DNA of 16,642 nucleotides from JABCPE02 sp963506915. GTDB lineage: Bacteria; Bacteroidota; Bacteroidia; Flavobacteriales; Weeksellaceae. Shown here piece after piece: positions 6,584 through 13,663 of the stretch. A program made the position numbers and the translations under genes. Positions within the stretch are counted from its first letter, which is position 1. Each line of letters begins with the position of its first letter. A model generated the notes under the pieces. That model was not told the DNA's origin. It saw only the letters and a list, made by a program, of their open reading frames with translations, and ran no database searches. The stretch is from the NCBI GenBank assembly GCA_963506915.1, contig CAUORE010000037.1:1-16642 (forward strand), in the 5' to 3' direction.

Positions 6584-7741
6584 ATGCAGTTAGTATTTTC
6601 TGATGCCCATTATTGGGAAAATTTCCTTCCGCTGACTTTCACTAGATCAGTGGCGGAGATGCGATGTGGAATTCTTACTTTTTCTGAACGCTGGAAAAAG
6701 CTTTTGAATACGGATGAAATATCCTACATCACGGAAGATTATCTTCAGCAGAAATTCGCTAGACCAGAGGGAAAAGAAAGCTTGTTCATCACGCCTAATT
6801 GTATTCCTTCGGATAGAGTTTTGGAGCAGATAAAGGGACTTCAGCTCGGTGAGGCTTTGGTTTATGAAAATGAACTTTTGGCAGCAAAGGTTGATGTGGG
6901 AAATTTCAGTTTGGATCAAATTACAACTATGATGGATGTAGAGGGAGAAATCTTGTTGTTTAAGCAGCCTACGGATTTATTCTCTTTCAATGATAAAGCG
7001 ATAGATTTTGATTTTGAACTACTTACAAAAGAAAGAACCTCGCAGCCGCTCTCTTCTACAAATGGTTTTTTGGGAAAGACCGAAGATTTGTTCATAGAAG
7101 AAGGTGCAGTGGTGGAATATTCTACACTTAATACCAAAACGGGAAAAATATACATAGGGAAGAATGCAGAAATTATGGAGGGCTGCCATCTTCGTGGGCC
7201 GATTGCTCTTTGTGAAGGTTCTAAATTTAATCTTGGAGCCAAAGTTTATGGCGCGACGACCATTGGCCCTCACTCAAAGGTAGGCGGCGAGGTGAATAAT
7301 ATCGTCATCTTTGGTTATTCTAATAAAGGTCACGATGGTTTTGTGGGAAATTCGGTTATCGGTGAGTGGTGTAACCTTGGAGCAGATACCAATTCTTCCA
7401 ATTTGAAAAACAATTACGCCAATGTGAAACTTTGGAATTATAAATGGAAAAAATTTGTAGATACAGGACTTCAGTTTTGCGGATTGATAATGGGAGACCA
7501 CTCTAAAACAGCGATAAACACTCAATTGAATACAGGAACAGTAGTGGGCGTGGCTGCTAATATTTTCAAAAGTGGATTTCCGCCGAATTTAGTGAATAGT
7601 TTTAGCTGGGGCGGTATGAAAGATGATGAAAAGTATAATCTGAATAAGGCATTTGAAACTATAGAAAAAGTGATGGCTCGTAGAAAGGTTGATTTGACTG
7701 ATGAAGACAGGGTTATATTGTCCCATCTATATAATAAATAG
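6584..7741 (+). CDS. GlmU-like bifunctional sugar nucleotidyltransferase/acetyltransferase
   Basis: A 385-aa protein of the alternative Bacteroidota GlmU family (TIGR03991 type), predicted to acetylate glucosamine-1-phosphate and form UDP-GlcNAc, feeding peptidoglycan and lipid A synthesis in the cytoplasm. The N-terminus has the family motif LPLTFTRSVAEMRCGIL (15-31) and an otherwise divergent nucleotidyltransferase region. From about residue 186 there is a left-handed beta-helix of hexapeptide repeats (IYIGKNAEIMEGCHLRGPI, then TTIGPHSKVGGEV). The acetyltransferase-like core is VIGEWCNLGADTNSSNLKNN at 258-277. The classical GxGTRM nucleotide loop of E. coli GlmU is not seen, which is normal for this family. 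Monocistronic, with its own promoter. Confidence 0.85.
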   Translation: MQLVFSDAHYWENFLPLTFTRSVAEMRCGILTFSERWKKLLNTDEISYITEDYLQQKFARPEGKESLFITPNCIPSDRVLEQIKGLQLGEALVYENELLAAKVDVGNFSLDQITTMMDVEGEILLFKQPTDLFSFNDKAIDFDFELLTKERTSQPLSSTNGFLGKTEDLFIEEGAVVEYSTLNTKTGKIYIGKNAEIMEGCHLRGPIALCEGSKFNLGAKVYGATTIGPHSKVGGEVNNIVIFGYSNKGHDGFVGNSVIGEWCNLGADTNSSNLKNNYANVKLWNYKWKKFVDTGLQFCGLIMGDHSKTAINTQLNTGTVVGVAANIFKSGFPPNLVNSFSWGGMKDDEKYNLNKAFETIEKVMARRKVDLTDEDRVILSHLYNK

Positions 7742-7760
7742 ATAAAATCTATCAATCCGG

Positions 7761-7792
7761 TTGCTATTATGTAATAAAAGGTACTATTTTTG
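7761..7792 (+). promoter_or_regulatory. Probable promoter of the PepSY-like gene
   Basis: TTG (7761-7763), a 21-base spacer and TATTTTTG (7785-7792) fit the Bacteroidota consensus, 26 bases before the ATG. The spacer is at the long end of the usual range. Confidence 0.45.
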
Positions 7793-7818
7793 TTATATCA
7801 ATTATAAAAAGAAAAGAT

Positions 7819-8253
7819 ATGAAAAAGAGAATTTTAGGTGCAATGTTCGCACTATTTGCAACAGGGTTGTTTTTTGCGCAGGATGATATGCCGATTTCAA
7901 AAAGAGACATGCCTTCTGCTGTGCAGAGAAATGTGACAAGGTATTTTGGTAAGAAAGTGATTTCTTCTGTTACCAAAGATAGAGAAGATGGTAGAATCGT
8001 TTATGATGTTTATTTTGAAGATGGTACAAAAGCAGAATTTAGCAGCAATGGAAGTATAATAGAAGTGAAAAGCTACAGCGGCGTTCCTTCTTCCGTAGTT
8101 CCTTCTAAGATTCAGGCCTATGTGAGAAAGTATTATCCACAGAATAAAATAGTACACTGGGAAAAAGAATGGAATAAACAAAAAGTAGAACTGGATAACG
8201 ATTTAGACCTTGAATTTACACTAAAAGGAGATTTCCTTAGAATAGACGATTAG
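7819..8253 (+). CDS. Exported PepSY-like protein
   Basis: A 144-aa protein with a clear Sec signal peptide (MKKRILGAMFALFATGLFFAQ, cleavage near residue 20). The mature part has two similar halves, each with a helix (VQRNVTRYFG; IQAYVRKYYP) followed by beta strands ending in a DG or KG turn (YDVYFEDGTKAEF; LEFTLKGDFL). This is the layout of the PepSY-like (DUF2874) family, common in Bacteroidota periplasms. The function is unestablished; inhibitor or binding roles have been suggested for PepSY domains. It lies between the GlmU-like gene and guaB with its own promoter. No terminator is seen after it, so read-through toward guaB is possible. Confidence 0.8.
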   Translation: MKKRILGAMFALFATGLFFAQDDMPISKRDMPSAVQRNVTRYFGKKVISSVTKDREDGRIVYDVYFEDGTKAEFSSNGSIIEVKSYSGVPSSVVPSKIQAYVRKYYPQNKIVHWEKEWNKQKVELDNDLDLEFTLKGDFLRIDD

Positions 8254-8277
8254 AGTTAGATTTTGAATTCGTTACTC

Positions 8278-8330
8278 ATAGCACTTTCTTTTTTAAATTA
8301 ATTTTTTTAATTTTGCAAAGAAAGTGCTAT
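8278..8330 (+). repeat. Perfect 14-bp inverted repeat bracketing the guaB promoter and start codon
   Basis: ATAGCACTTTCTTT (8278-8291) is the exact reverse complement of AAAGAAAGTGCTAT (8317-8330), with a 25-base spacer. The left arm covers the -33 region. The right arm covers the predicted transcription start and the first two bases of the guaB ATG. It could be a paired operator, or in read-through RNA a hairpin hiding the guaB start. Confidence 0.75.
8285..8315 (+). promoter_or_regulatory. Probable guaB promoter
   Basis: TAATTTTG (8308-8315) is an exact -7 match; 19 bases upstream TTTC (8285-8288) is one base off the -33 TTTG. Transcription would start near 8322, only about 7 bases before the ATG at 8329, so the mRNA would be nearly leaderless. 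Confidence 0.5.
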
Positions 8331-9789
8331 GTCTATTTATGATAAAATTGTAGAGACAGCCATCACTTTCGATGATGTGCTTCTAGTTCCTTCTTATTCA
8401 GAAGTTTTACCTAATCAGGTTTCTTTAAAATCCAGACTTTCGGATAAAATAACCCTAAATGTTCCTATCGTTTCTGCGGCAATGGATACCGTGACAGAGG
8501 CTGATATGGCGATTGCTCTTGCAAGAGTTGGCGGACTGGGATTTATTCACAAAAACATGCCTATAGAGGAGCAGGCTTCTCAAGTTAATCAAGTAAAACG
8601 CTCCGAAAACGGGATGATAGCTAATCCTGTTACACTTTCTAAAGACCATACTCTCGCAGAGGCGAAGGCGCTAATGGCTCAATTCAAAATTTCTGGACTT
8701 CCGGTAGTGGATGAAGAGCATAAGCTCATAGGGATCATTACCAATAGAGATGTGAAATATCAAGAGAACCTTTCTGTGAAAGTAGAGGAGCTTATGACTA
8801 GAGAAAATCTCATCGTTTCTAACGAAGAGGTTAATTTAGAAAAAGCTAAAGAAATTCTTCTGAAAAACAGAGTAGAAAAACTTCCTATCGTAGATAAATC
8901 CAACAAACTGATAGGTCTGATTACCATTAAAGATATAGATAATCAACTAGAATATCCGAATGCAAATAAAGATAAATCAGGAAGGCTGATAGTGGGAGCG
9001 GGTGTAGGAATCGGAGTTGATACCATTGAGCGTGTTTCTGCATTGGTGGAAGCGGGTGTGGATATTATCGCGGTGGATTCTGCACATGGACACTCCAAAG
9101 GAGTTTTGGATAAAATAAAAGAAATCAGACAAAATTTCCCTGATTTGGATATTGTTGGAGGGAATATTGTAACCGCTGAGGCAGCAGAAGATTTGATAAA
9201 AGCGGGAGCAAATGTACTAAAAGTAGGTGTAGGGCCTGGTTCTATCTGTACTACGAGAGTGGTGGCAGGAGTAGGAGTTCCTCAGTTATCCGCTATATAT
9301 AATGTATACGAAGTTGCTAAAAAACACAATGTGGCTATCATTGCCGATGGAGGCATCAAACTTTCAGGGGATATAGTGAAGGCCATCGCAAGTGGAGCAG
9401 GAGCTGTGATGCTCGGTTCTCTACTAGCGGGAACGGATGAGTCACCTGGGGAAGAAATCATTTTCCAAGGAAGAAAGTTTAAATCTTACCAAGGAATGGG
9501 CTCGCTTTCTGCAATGAAAAGAGGAGGTAAAGAAAGATATTTCCAGTCTGAAGCAAAAAAATTCGTTCCAGAAGGAATAGAAGGGCGAGTTCCATACAAA
9601 GGAAAGTTAGAGGATGTTATCTTCCAGCTTACTGGAGGACTGAGAGCAGGAATGGGCTATTGTGGTGCGAAAGATATCGTAATACTGCAGCAAGAATCTA
9701 AAATGGTAAGAATTACGGGTTCTGGACTTAAAGAATCTCATCCTCACGATGTGATTATTACACAAGAAGCGCCAAATTATTCTTTATAG
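8329..9789 (+). CDS. guaB: IMP dehydrogenase
   Basis: Converts inosine monophosphate to xanthosine monophosphate with NAD, the committed step of GMP synthesis. The full-length 486-aa enzyme has the TIM barrel interrupted by a CBS-domain pair at about 95-205 (SGLPVVDEEHKLIGIITNRD; EKLPIVDKSNKLIGLITIKD). The catalytic loop GPGSICTTR (303-310) holds Cys307. The IMP-binding DGGIKLSGD is at 340-348, the flap dyad Arg403-Tyr404 is in KERYFQ, and EGIEGRVPYKG is at 415-425. The start MSIYDKIVETAITFDDVLLVP is typical. All key residues are present. The gene appears monocistronic; its regulation may involve the inverted repeat around its start. Its stop codon directly abuts a decayed lipoprotein gene. 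Confidence 0.97.
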   Translation: MSIYDKIVETAITFDDVLLVPSYSEVLPNQVSLKSRLSDKITLNVPIVSAAMDTVTEADMAIALARVGGLGFIHKNMPIEEQASQVNQVKRSENGMIANPVTLSKDHTLAEAKALMAQFKISGLPVVDEEHKLIGIITNRDVKYQENLSVKVEELMTRENLIVSNEEVNLEKAKEILLKNRVEKLPIVDKSNKLIGLITIKDIDNQLEYPNANKDKSGRLIVGAGVGIGVDTIERVSALVEAGVDIIAVDSAHGHSKGVLDKIKEIRQNFPDLDIVGGNIVTAEAAEDLIKAGANVLKVGVGPGSICTTRVVAGVGVPQLSAIYNVYEVAKKHNVAIIADGGIKLSGDIVKAIASGAGAVMLGSLLAGTDESPGEEIIFQGRKFKSYQGMGSLSAMKRGGKERYFQSEAKKFVPEGIEGRVPYKGKLEDVIFQLTGGLRAGMGYCGAKDIVILQQESKMVRITGSGLKESHPHDVIITQEAPNYSL

Positions 9790-9791
9790 AA

Positions 9792-10637
9792 AAAGGTTAT
9801 AAGAAAACGATATATGCATTAATTTTATTTGCATTATCATCTTGTAGAAATGAATATGATGTTCTTCAGCAAGAGAAGGAGAATAGTATTTTAGAGCAAA
9901 GTAATAAGGTTTTTTCTTCGGAATTGATAGATGTCCGAAAAGTGAAAAAAGAAATTGATTGGCAAAAGGTTGAAAAATCTCTTTTCTCATTGAAGGAAAA
10001 AGGATTTGTTAATCAGGTTAATGATGCTGTTTTATATCGTAAGATTATTAATCCAAAAGAGAAAACCATTACATATACTTTGCCTATTCATTTTTATACT
10101 TCGCAGAAGCCTTATCATCTTATTCAGCAAATAGTAGTAAATAAGGATAATAGGTTAAAAGTACAATATCTGAAAATAATCCCCAAAACCTCTAATCCAG
10201 ATAAGAATGATATATTCAAAGATCCAAATAATGAAATTATAATTTTAGATGAAGATCTAAATGATATAAACTCTCCTGCTTCTATAGCAGGAAGAATTAG
10301 AGAAAAGAACAGGAATCTAACAGACTCTCAAATAGATACAATGGGCAGAAAATGCAGAGTGCAGATTTATGCTTATGAGGTCTTATGTAGTAATGGAGGA
10401 GGGCATGGAGTGGGGGAGTCCTGTAAAGCTGGATATGTAAACGACGCTCATTATGAAATAGAAACTATAGAACACTGTTTTACAGAGAGCTATGTAGGTG
10501 TAGAAGGAGGTAATGAAGGTGGTGGAAGTGTTTCGGGTGGAGCATTTGCAGATTACCAATTAAATAAATTAGCCCAGAGCCCACACTTTTATTATATAGA
10601 TTTTTTGAGAGAGCCTATAAGCATTCACTTCTTCTAA
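9792..10637 (+). pseudogene. N-terminal half of a zincin-type lipoprotein, start codon lost and frameshifted
   Basis: The frame is open from 9792 (and back into guaB to 9732) and encodes a lipoprotein signal: KKTIYALILFALSSC, Cys at 9843-9845. Between 9732 and the signal there is no ATG, GTG or TTG in frame. At 9799-9803 the sequence is ATAAG, where one missing G would restore ATG AAG AAA; the first usable codon is TTG at 9924, after the signal. The mature region is Lys/Asn-rich, then has a Cys-containing segment (CRVQIYAYEVLCSNGGGHG..ESC) and a Gly-rich linker, as in flavobacterial lipoproteins that end in an HExxH domain. The frame ends at 10635-10637 soon after a T6 tract. One more T would continue it into the next frame. 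Together the halves would give roughly 630 aa. Confidence 0.7.
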
Positions 10638-10642
10638 ATGAA

Positions 10643-11695
10643 GTGAGAAATTGGATGAAAAACAATGATATGGATAATCCTAATAATATCAAAAAGTTAA
10701 ATGATAAAATAGGTTATATCATAGGAGCGGGGCATGAAAGTATGTTTGATGATTTAGAAACATATAATAGGCGAACTCCCACTGTGGCGAATCAAGAAGT
10801 GGCAGATTACAGCATTAGAGTTGCGAAGATGTTTTCTTATTTCTTAGAACATGGTACTGCCACAGATGCGAAAGTAATGAAGCACAGTATAAGATACTTA
10901 GACCAAAACAGATTTCTTTCTTGGGAAAACTATCTGTCTATTTTCAAGGGATTGAGTAAAATAGTTTCTCTATATCCCAATGAAAACAGGTCTGAAATAG
11001 AAAAAGCGTTAAGGCTGGAGAAAATAGATAATGTCAGTCTTTTAAAAGAAACCATAGAAGATTGGAAAGACCCTAATTTAATAAAGCAAACAATAAAGTT
11101 TAAGAATAATAAACGATTAAACTGCATCTATAATAAAATAAAATCTATAGGAGGGTTCCAAAAAATATTATCTAAATTTGATAGTAAGTTTTCTACTGTA
11201 AATTTAATATTTGATGTTGGAGAACTTAAAGATGAAGTGCTTGCTCAAACAGAATTGAATAATAAAACAATTACTATTATTTTTAACCCAAAGCATATTG
11301 ACACCCAAAGTAATCTTTCTATTGCAGACTCTTTTATACATGAGGCTTTGCATGCAGAAATTTATAGAATTTTAAATGAAAAATACCATAAAGATGAAAA
11401 AGAGTTGGAAAAGTATTTGAAAAAAAGAACATATTATAAGCTATGGGATTATTATTCAAAATATAAAGAAGGAGATGGTTATCATCATAGATATATGGCT
11501 GATATAAAATTTGAGGTAATGACCTCTTTCTTATCAGAATTTGACAAAAGTCTTACGGCAGAAGAATTAAAAGCCTATGTTTGGATAAGTTTTTCGGGAA
11601 CTGCTCCATGGAATGAATTAACAGAAGAAGAAAGAAAAAAATATAATACTACAGCTCATGAAATCGAAAAAAAATCATCTAAGGAATGTAATTAG
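10643..11695 (+). pseudogene. C-terminal half of the zincin-type lipoprotein with HExxH motif
   Basis: A 350-codon frame opening at GTG 10643, but the same frame is open upstream from 10568 and reads RFFERAYKHSLLLNEVRNW, a natural continuation of the first half if the T6 tract at 10601-10606 had seven T. It contains the zinc-metallopeptidase motif HEALH at residues 233-237 (Glu234 the presumed base). A possible third ligand lies in GYHHRYMAD (about 279-287). The closing pattern (VWISFSGTAPWNELTEEE) is typical of this flavobacterial lipoprotein family. Alone it has no signal peptide, so even if translated from the GTG it would not be exported. The family's substrate is unknown; a secreted protease or toxin tip is plausible (inference). 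It could also be phase-variable through the T tract. Confidence 0.7.
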
Positions 11696-12227
11696 CATAG
11701 GTATGGTCTTCTTTTTTAGTTTATCTAATGCACAGAATGCTCTTATATTACTGCAGGAGGATGATCCGCTTATAAGAATAAAAGGTGGATTATGGCATGC
11801 TAAAAATGAGAAAGATGAATGGGAAGAAAAAAAAGTATTAGAATTATGTAATTCAGAGCTTTTTAATATACGCCGTCAAGAGGTAGAACAGTACTGGAGT
11901 AGAGTGATAAGATCAAAAAAAAGGGGGGAGGGTATTCCTCTTCCTCCTCCGTATTATACTCAAGCTTGCATGGTATATGCATTAGATGCATTGGATACTA
12001 TACCTTCTGGAAATTATGATGTGTTAAGCAGAGACGAATACCGTGGCTATATGAACAAACATGACAATAAAAAAGTTTATTATATAATTACAGGAAAAGA
12101 AGGAGTTAAATATTATTCTAAGCGTACGGATTATCCGCGTATTTGGGATAATTTCAACTTTACTTCTATAGAAAGTGATATGCATGCTGAGTTAAGAAAA
12201 AAATACGAGCCTATGCTCAAGAAATAG
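11658..12227 (+). CDS. Secreted protein of unknown function with a zincin-like tail
   Basis: A 189-aa protein starting with ATG inside the end of the preceding frame (38-base overlap). It has a signal peptide (basic start, then VISIGMVFFFSLSNAQ; cleavage near residue 25). The middle part, including a Pro-rich GIPLPPPYY, is unrecognised. Residues 151-180 (KYYSKRTDYPRIWDNF, then SDMHAEL) line up with KYLKKRTYYKLWDYY and HHRYMAD of the upstream zincin half, without its HExxH. After the TAG the same frame continues, and further zincin-tail sequence follows in another frame. So this looks like a secreted N-terminus joined to a paralogous zincin tail and then cut short, rather than a simple immunity or accessory protein. 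Confidence 0.55.
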   Translation: MKSKKNHLRNVISIGMVFFFSLSNAQNALILLQEDDPLIRIKGGLWHAKNEKDEWEEKKVLELCNSELFNIRRQEVEQYWSRVIRSKKRGEGIPLPPPYYTQACMVYALDALDTIPSGNYDVLSRDEYRGYMNKHDNKKVYYIITGKEGVKYYSKRTDYPRIWDNFNFTSIESDMHAELRKKYEPMLKK

Positions 12228-12378
12228 GGATATGGAGATGTTTATAGCGATTTAGAATATAAAATCTATTGCATGGAGAGGGCTAATGGATTCAAAAGCA
12301 TGGAATAATCTTACCAATCAGGAAAAAGAACTTTATAAAAACACTTCCGAAACAAACTATTGGACATGGGAAAAATAA
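12228..12378 (+). pseudogene. Degenerate C-terminal tail of a second zincin-family copy
   Basis: After the TAG at 12225-12227 the frame continues GYGDVYSDLEYK. In the next frame (12256-12378) follow SIAWRGLMDSKAW and NNLTNQEKELYKNTS, ending in TAA. This matches the C-terminal pattern of the intact copy (VWISFSGTAPWNELTEEERK): aligned Trp, WN, LT, Glu and Tyr. Removing one A from the AAAA at 12261-12264 joins the two frames. It is therefore a broken tail, separated from the preceding frame by a stop codon and a one-base shift. Confidence 0.55.
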
Positions 12379-12799
12379 TATTGATAATAGTATTGTTGGC
12401 TTCTTATTTATTCAATGCTCAAGATATTGATAAGGTTAAGATAGGTTCTAGCATTATCAGTAGGGACGATATTATCATAGAATTTGACAAAAAAGATTCT
12501 ATCAAAATAAAAAAAAAGAAAACAGCCATTCTATTGGAGTGTACATCTATTTTGAGGAGAATATTGATTACAATAAAAGAAATGGACTTGTTCTTATGAA
12601 TAATATCTATGATCCTTCTTATAAGTATTGTAAAGAATGTAAAATAGAAAAGGTATATTTTATGTTAGAACCTGTCGGAAAGCTAAAAAATAAAATAATA
12701 ATCCCTGCTAAAATATGGAAATGAAATAATTTTGAAGCTAATTATTTCAAAATAGGAAAGAAGTATTACTCCTATATAGGAACAGTTGTAGAATAATGG
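12366..12799 (+). pseudogene. Small secreted protein gene, frameshifted in an A tract
   Basis: ATG at 12366 opens MGKIILIIVLLASYLFNAQ, a clear signal peptide, overlapping the end of the zincin remnant. This frame ends at 12599 after low-complexity Lys. From the A9 tract (12509-12517) a second frame continues as ENSHSIGVYIYFEENIDYNK and CKECKIEKVYFML to a TGA at 12722-12724, after which the same frame reads on (NNFEANYFKIGKKYYSYIG) to TAA at 12794-12796. One additional A would fuse the first two parts. So one original protein of about 143 residues is broken by a one-base deletion and a stop. No family recognised. Its end resembles the end of the next gene. Confidence 0.5.
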
Positions 12800-13018
12800 T
12801 TGGGAATATTTTATAATATTATCTATGGGAAAAATAAGAAAGAATATGGATTAAAAAAGAATGATGTAGTATACACCCTCCAAGATTTAATGAGTTGTAG
12901 TCTGCCGAAGGATTGTTCGTTTTGGGGAAGTGGTTTGTTTAAAATAGGCAAAGAATATTATAGAAGAATAGAGGTTTTTATATATACAATTCCTCCTCCT
13001 CCGCCGCCAGAGGAATAA
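12800..13018 (+). CDS. Small protein of unknown function, partial paralogue of the preceding unit
   Basis: A 72-codon frame beginning at TTG (no ATG in frame) and ending in a proline run, IPPPPPPEE. Its C-terminal half (LFKIGKEYYRRIEVFI) closely resembles YFKIGKKYYSYIGTVV of the preceding broken unit, and VVYTLQ resembles VYFMLE. It has no signal peptide, so it is probably a 5'-truncated duplicate. Translation, if any, could depend on coupling to the upstream frame, whose stop lies 3 bases before. Function unknown. Confidence 0.4.
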   Translation: MGIFYNIIYGKNKKEYGLKKNDVVYTLQDLMSCSLPKDCSFWGSGLFKIGKEYYRRIEVFIYTIPPPPPPEE

Positions 13019-13134
13019 TGAGTTCGATAAAAAACGCATATGGAACAAAATTAAAGCCCAAAACCCTATATTTTGTTAAAAAATGGTTAAGAAAGAAGGT
13101 TGAAAAAGTATTATTTTGTAACACTAAATTTTGA
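13018..13134 (+). CDS. Possible 38-aa basic small ORF at the end of the island
   Basis: ATG overlaps the preceding stop (TAATG), and the frame ends at TGA exactly at the base of the terminator stem. It encodes a very basic peptide (KPKTLYFVKKWLRKKVEK). The coupling overlap and placement argue for it, but the length and the decayed surroundings argue against it. No family recognised. Confidence 0.25.
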   Translation: MSSIKNAYGTKLKPKTLYFVKKWLRKKVEKVLFCNTKF

Positions 13135-13161
13135 AATAACACAACTTGTGTTATTTTTTTT
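13134..13161 (+). terminator. Strong rho-independent terminator closing the accessory island
   Basis: AAATAACAC (13134-13142) and GTGTTATTT (13148-13156) form a perfect 9-bp stem (11 pairs if the loop closes further) followed by a T8 run. It separates the accessory island from the urease operon. The next 90 bases up to the promoter are AT-rich and hold nothing I recognise. Confidence 0.85.
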
Positions 13162-13251
13162 GTTTTAATAATATTATTTCGCGAAAAAATAGCTTTTCAG
13201 AAAGAATTAAAAAATATGTTAAATATCATAAACTAAAAAATGGGAAAAGTA

Positions 13252-13281
13252 TTGTAATGTCATAAATAATCTCTACATTTG
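13252..13281 (+). promoter_or_regulatory. Bacteroidota promoter of the hyp-ure operon
   Basis: TTG (13252-13254), a 19-base spacer and TACATTTG (13274-13281) match the consensus. Transcription would begin near 13288, some 28 bases before the first ATG. No equally good promoter is seen further down before ureA. Confidence 0.65.
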
Positions 13282-13315
13282 TTACATCAAAAAAGGATAA
13301 GAAAGTTTAGTCCAA

Positions 13316-13663
13316 ATGAAAAGAACAAGAATCCAGAAAGTAGTATTTCAAATGTTGGTTGTAATGATTGTGACCAGTTCATTACAGTTGCTTTTGAAAA
13401 ACAGTTCTGCCACAAAAGGCAGAAACGCTATGGGGACTAAAAAAATATCCTTAGCTGATATTACAGATGGAGATAAGTCTAAAGTAGTTGCGATAAAAGT
13501 TAAATACTTAGATGATGATGGGGCAGATAAAGTATTTGAAAATAATAATGACAGAATTCTAAACACTATAAATAGTCAGCATATATCCTTTAATTCTCAA
13601 TCTGCTGAATATTCAAAACCTCAATTATTCTTACTTTACCGATCTTTGAAAGTAGACTGCTAG
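13316..13663 (+). CDS. Small exported or membrane-anchored protein of unknown function, first gene of urease operon
   Basis: A 115-aa protein with a basic start (MKRTRIQK) and a hydrophobic segment at about 9-27 (VVFQMLVVMIVTSSLQLLL), either a signal peptide or an N-terminal anchor. The remaining ~85 residues are polar, with DITDGDKSKVVAIKVKYLDD and a C-terminal Cys. There are no His or Cys clusters that would suggest nickel binding, and no family recognised. It is the promoter-proximal gene, 54 bases before hypA, so likely co-expressed with the urease genes. Whether it takes part in nickel or urea handling is unknown. Confidence 0.6.
   Translation: MKRTRIQKVVFQMLVVMIVTSSLQLLLKNSSATKGRNAMGTKKISLADITDGDKSKVVAIKVKYLDDDGADKVFENNNDRILNTINSQHISFNSQSAEYSKPQLFLLYRSLKVDC

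Noticed and set aside
7735..7755. Small inverted repeat TAGAT-AAA-ATCTA at the end of the GlmU-like gene
   Set aside because: The short AT stem lacks a T run and is expected by chance in AT-rich DNA.
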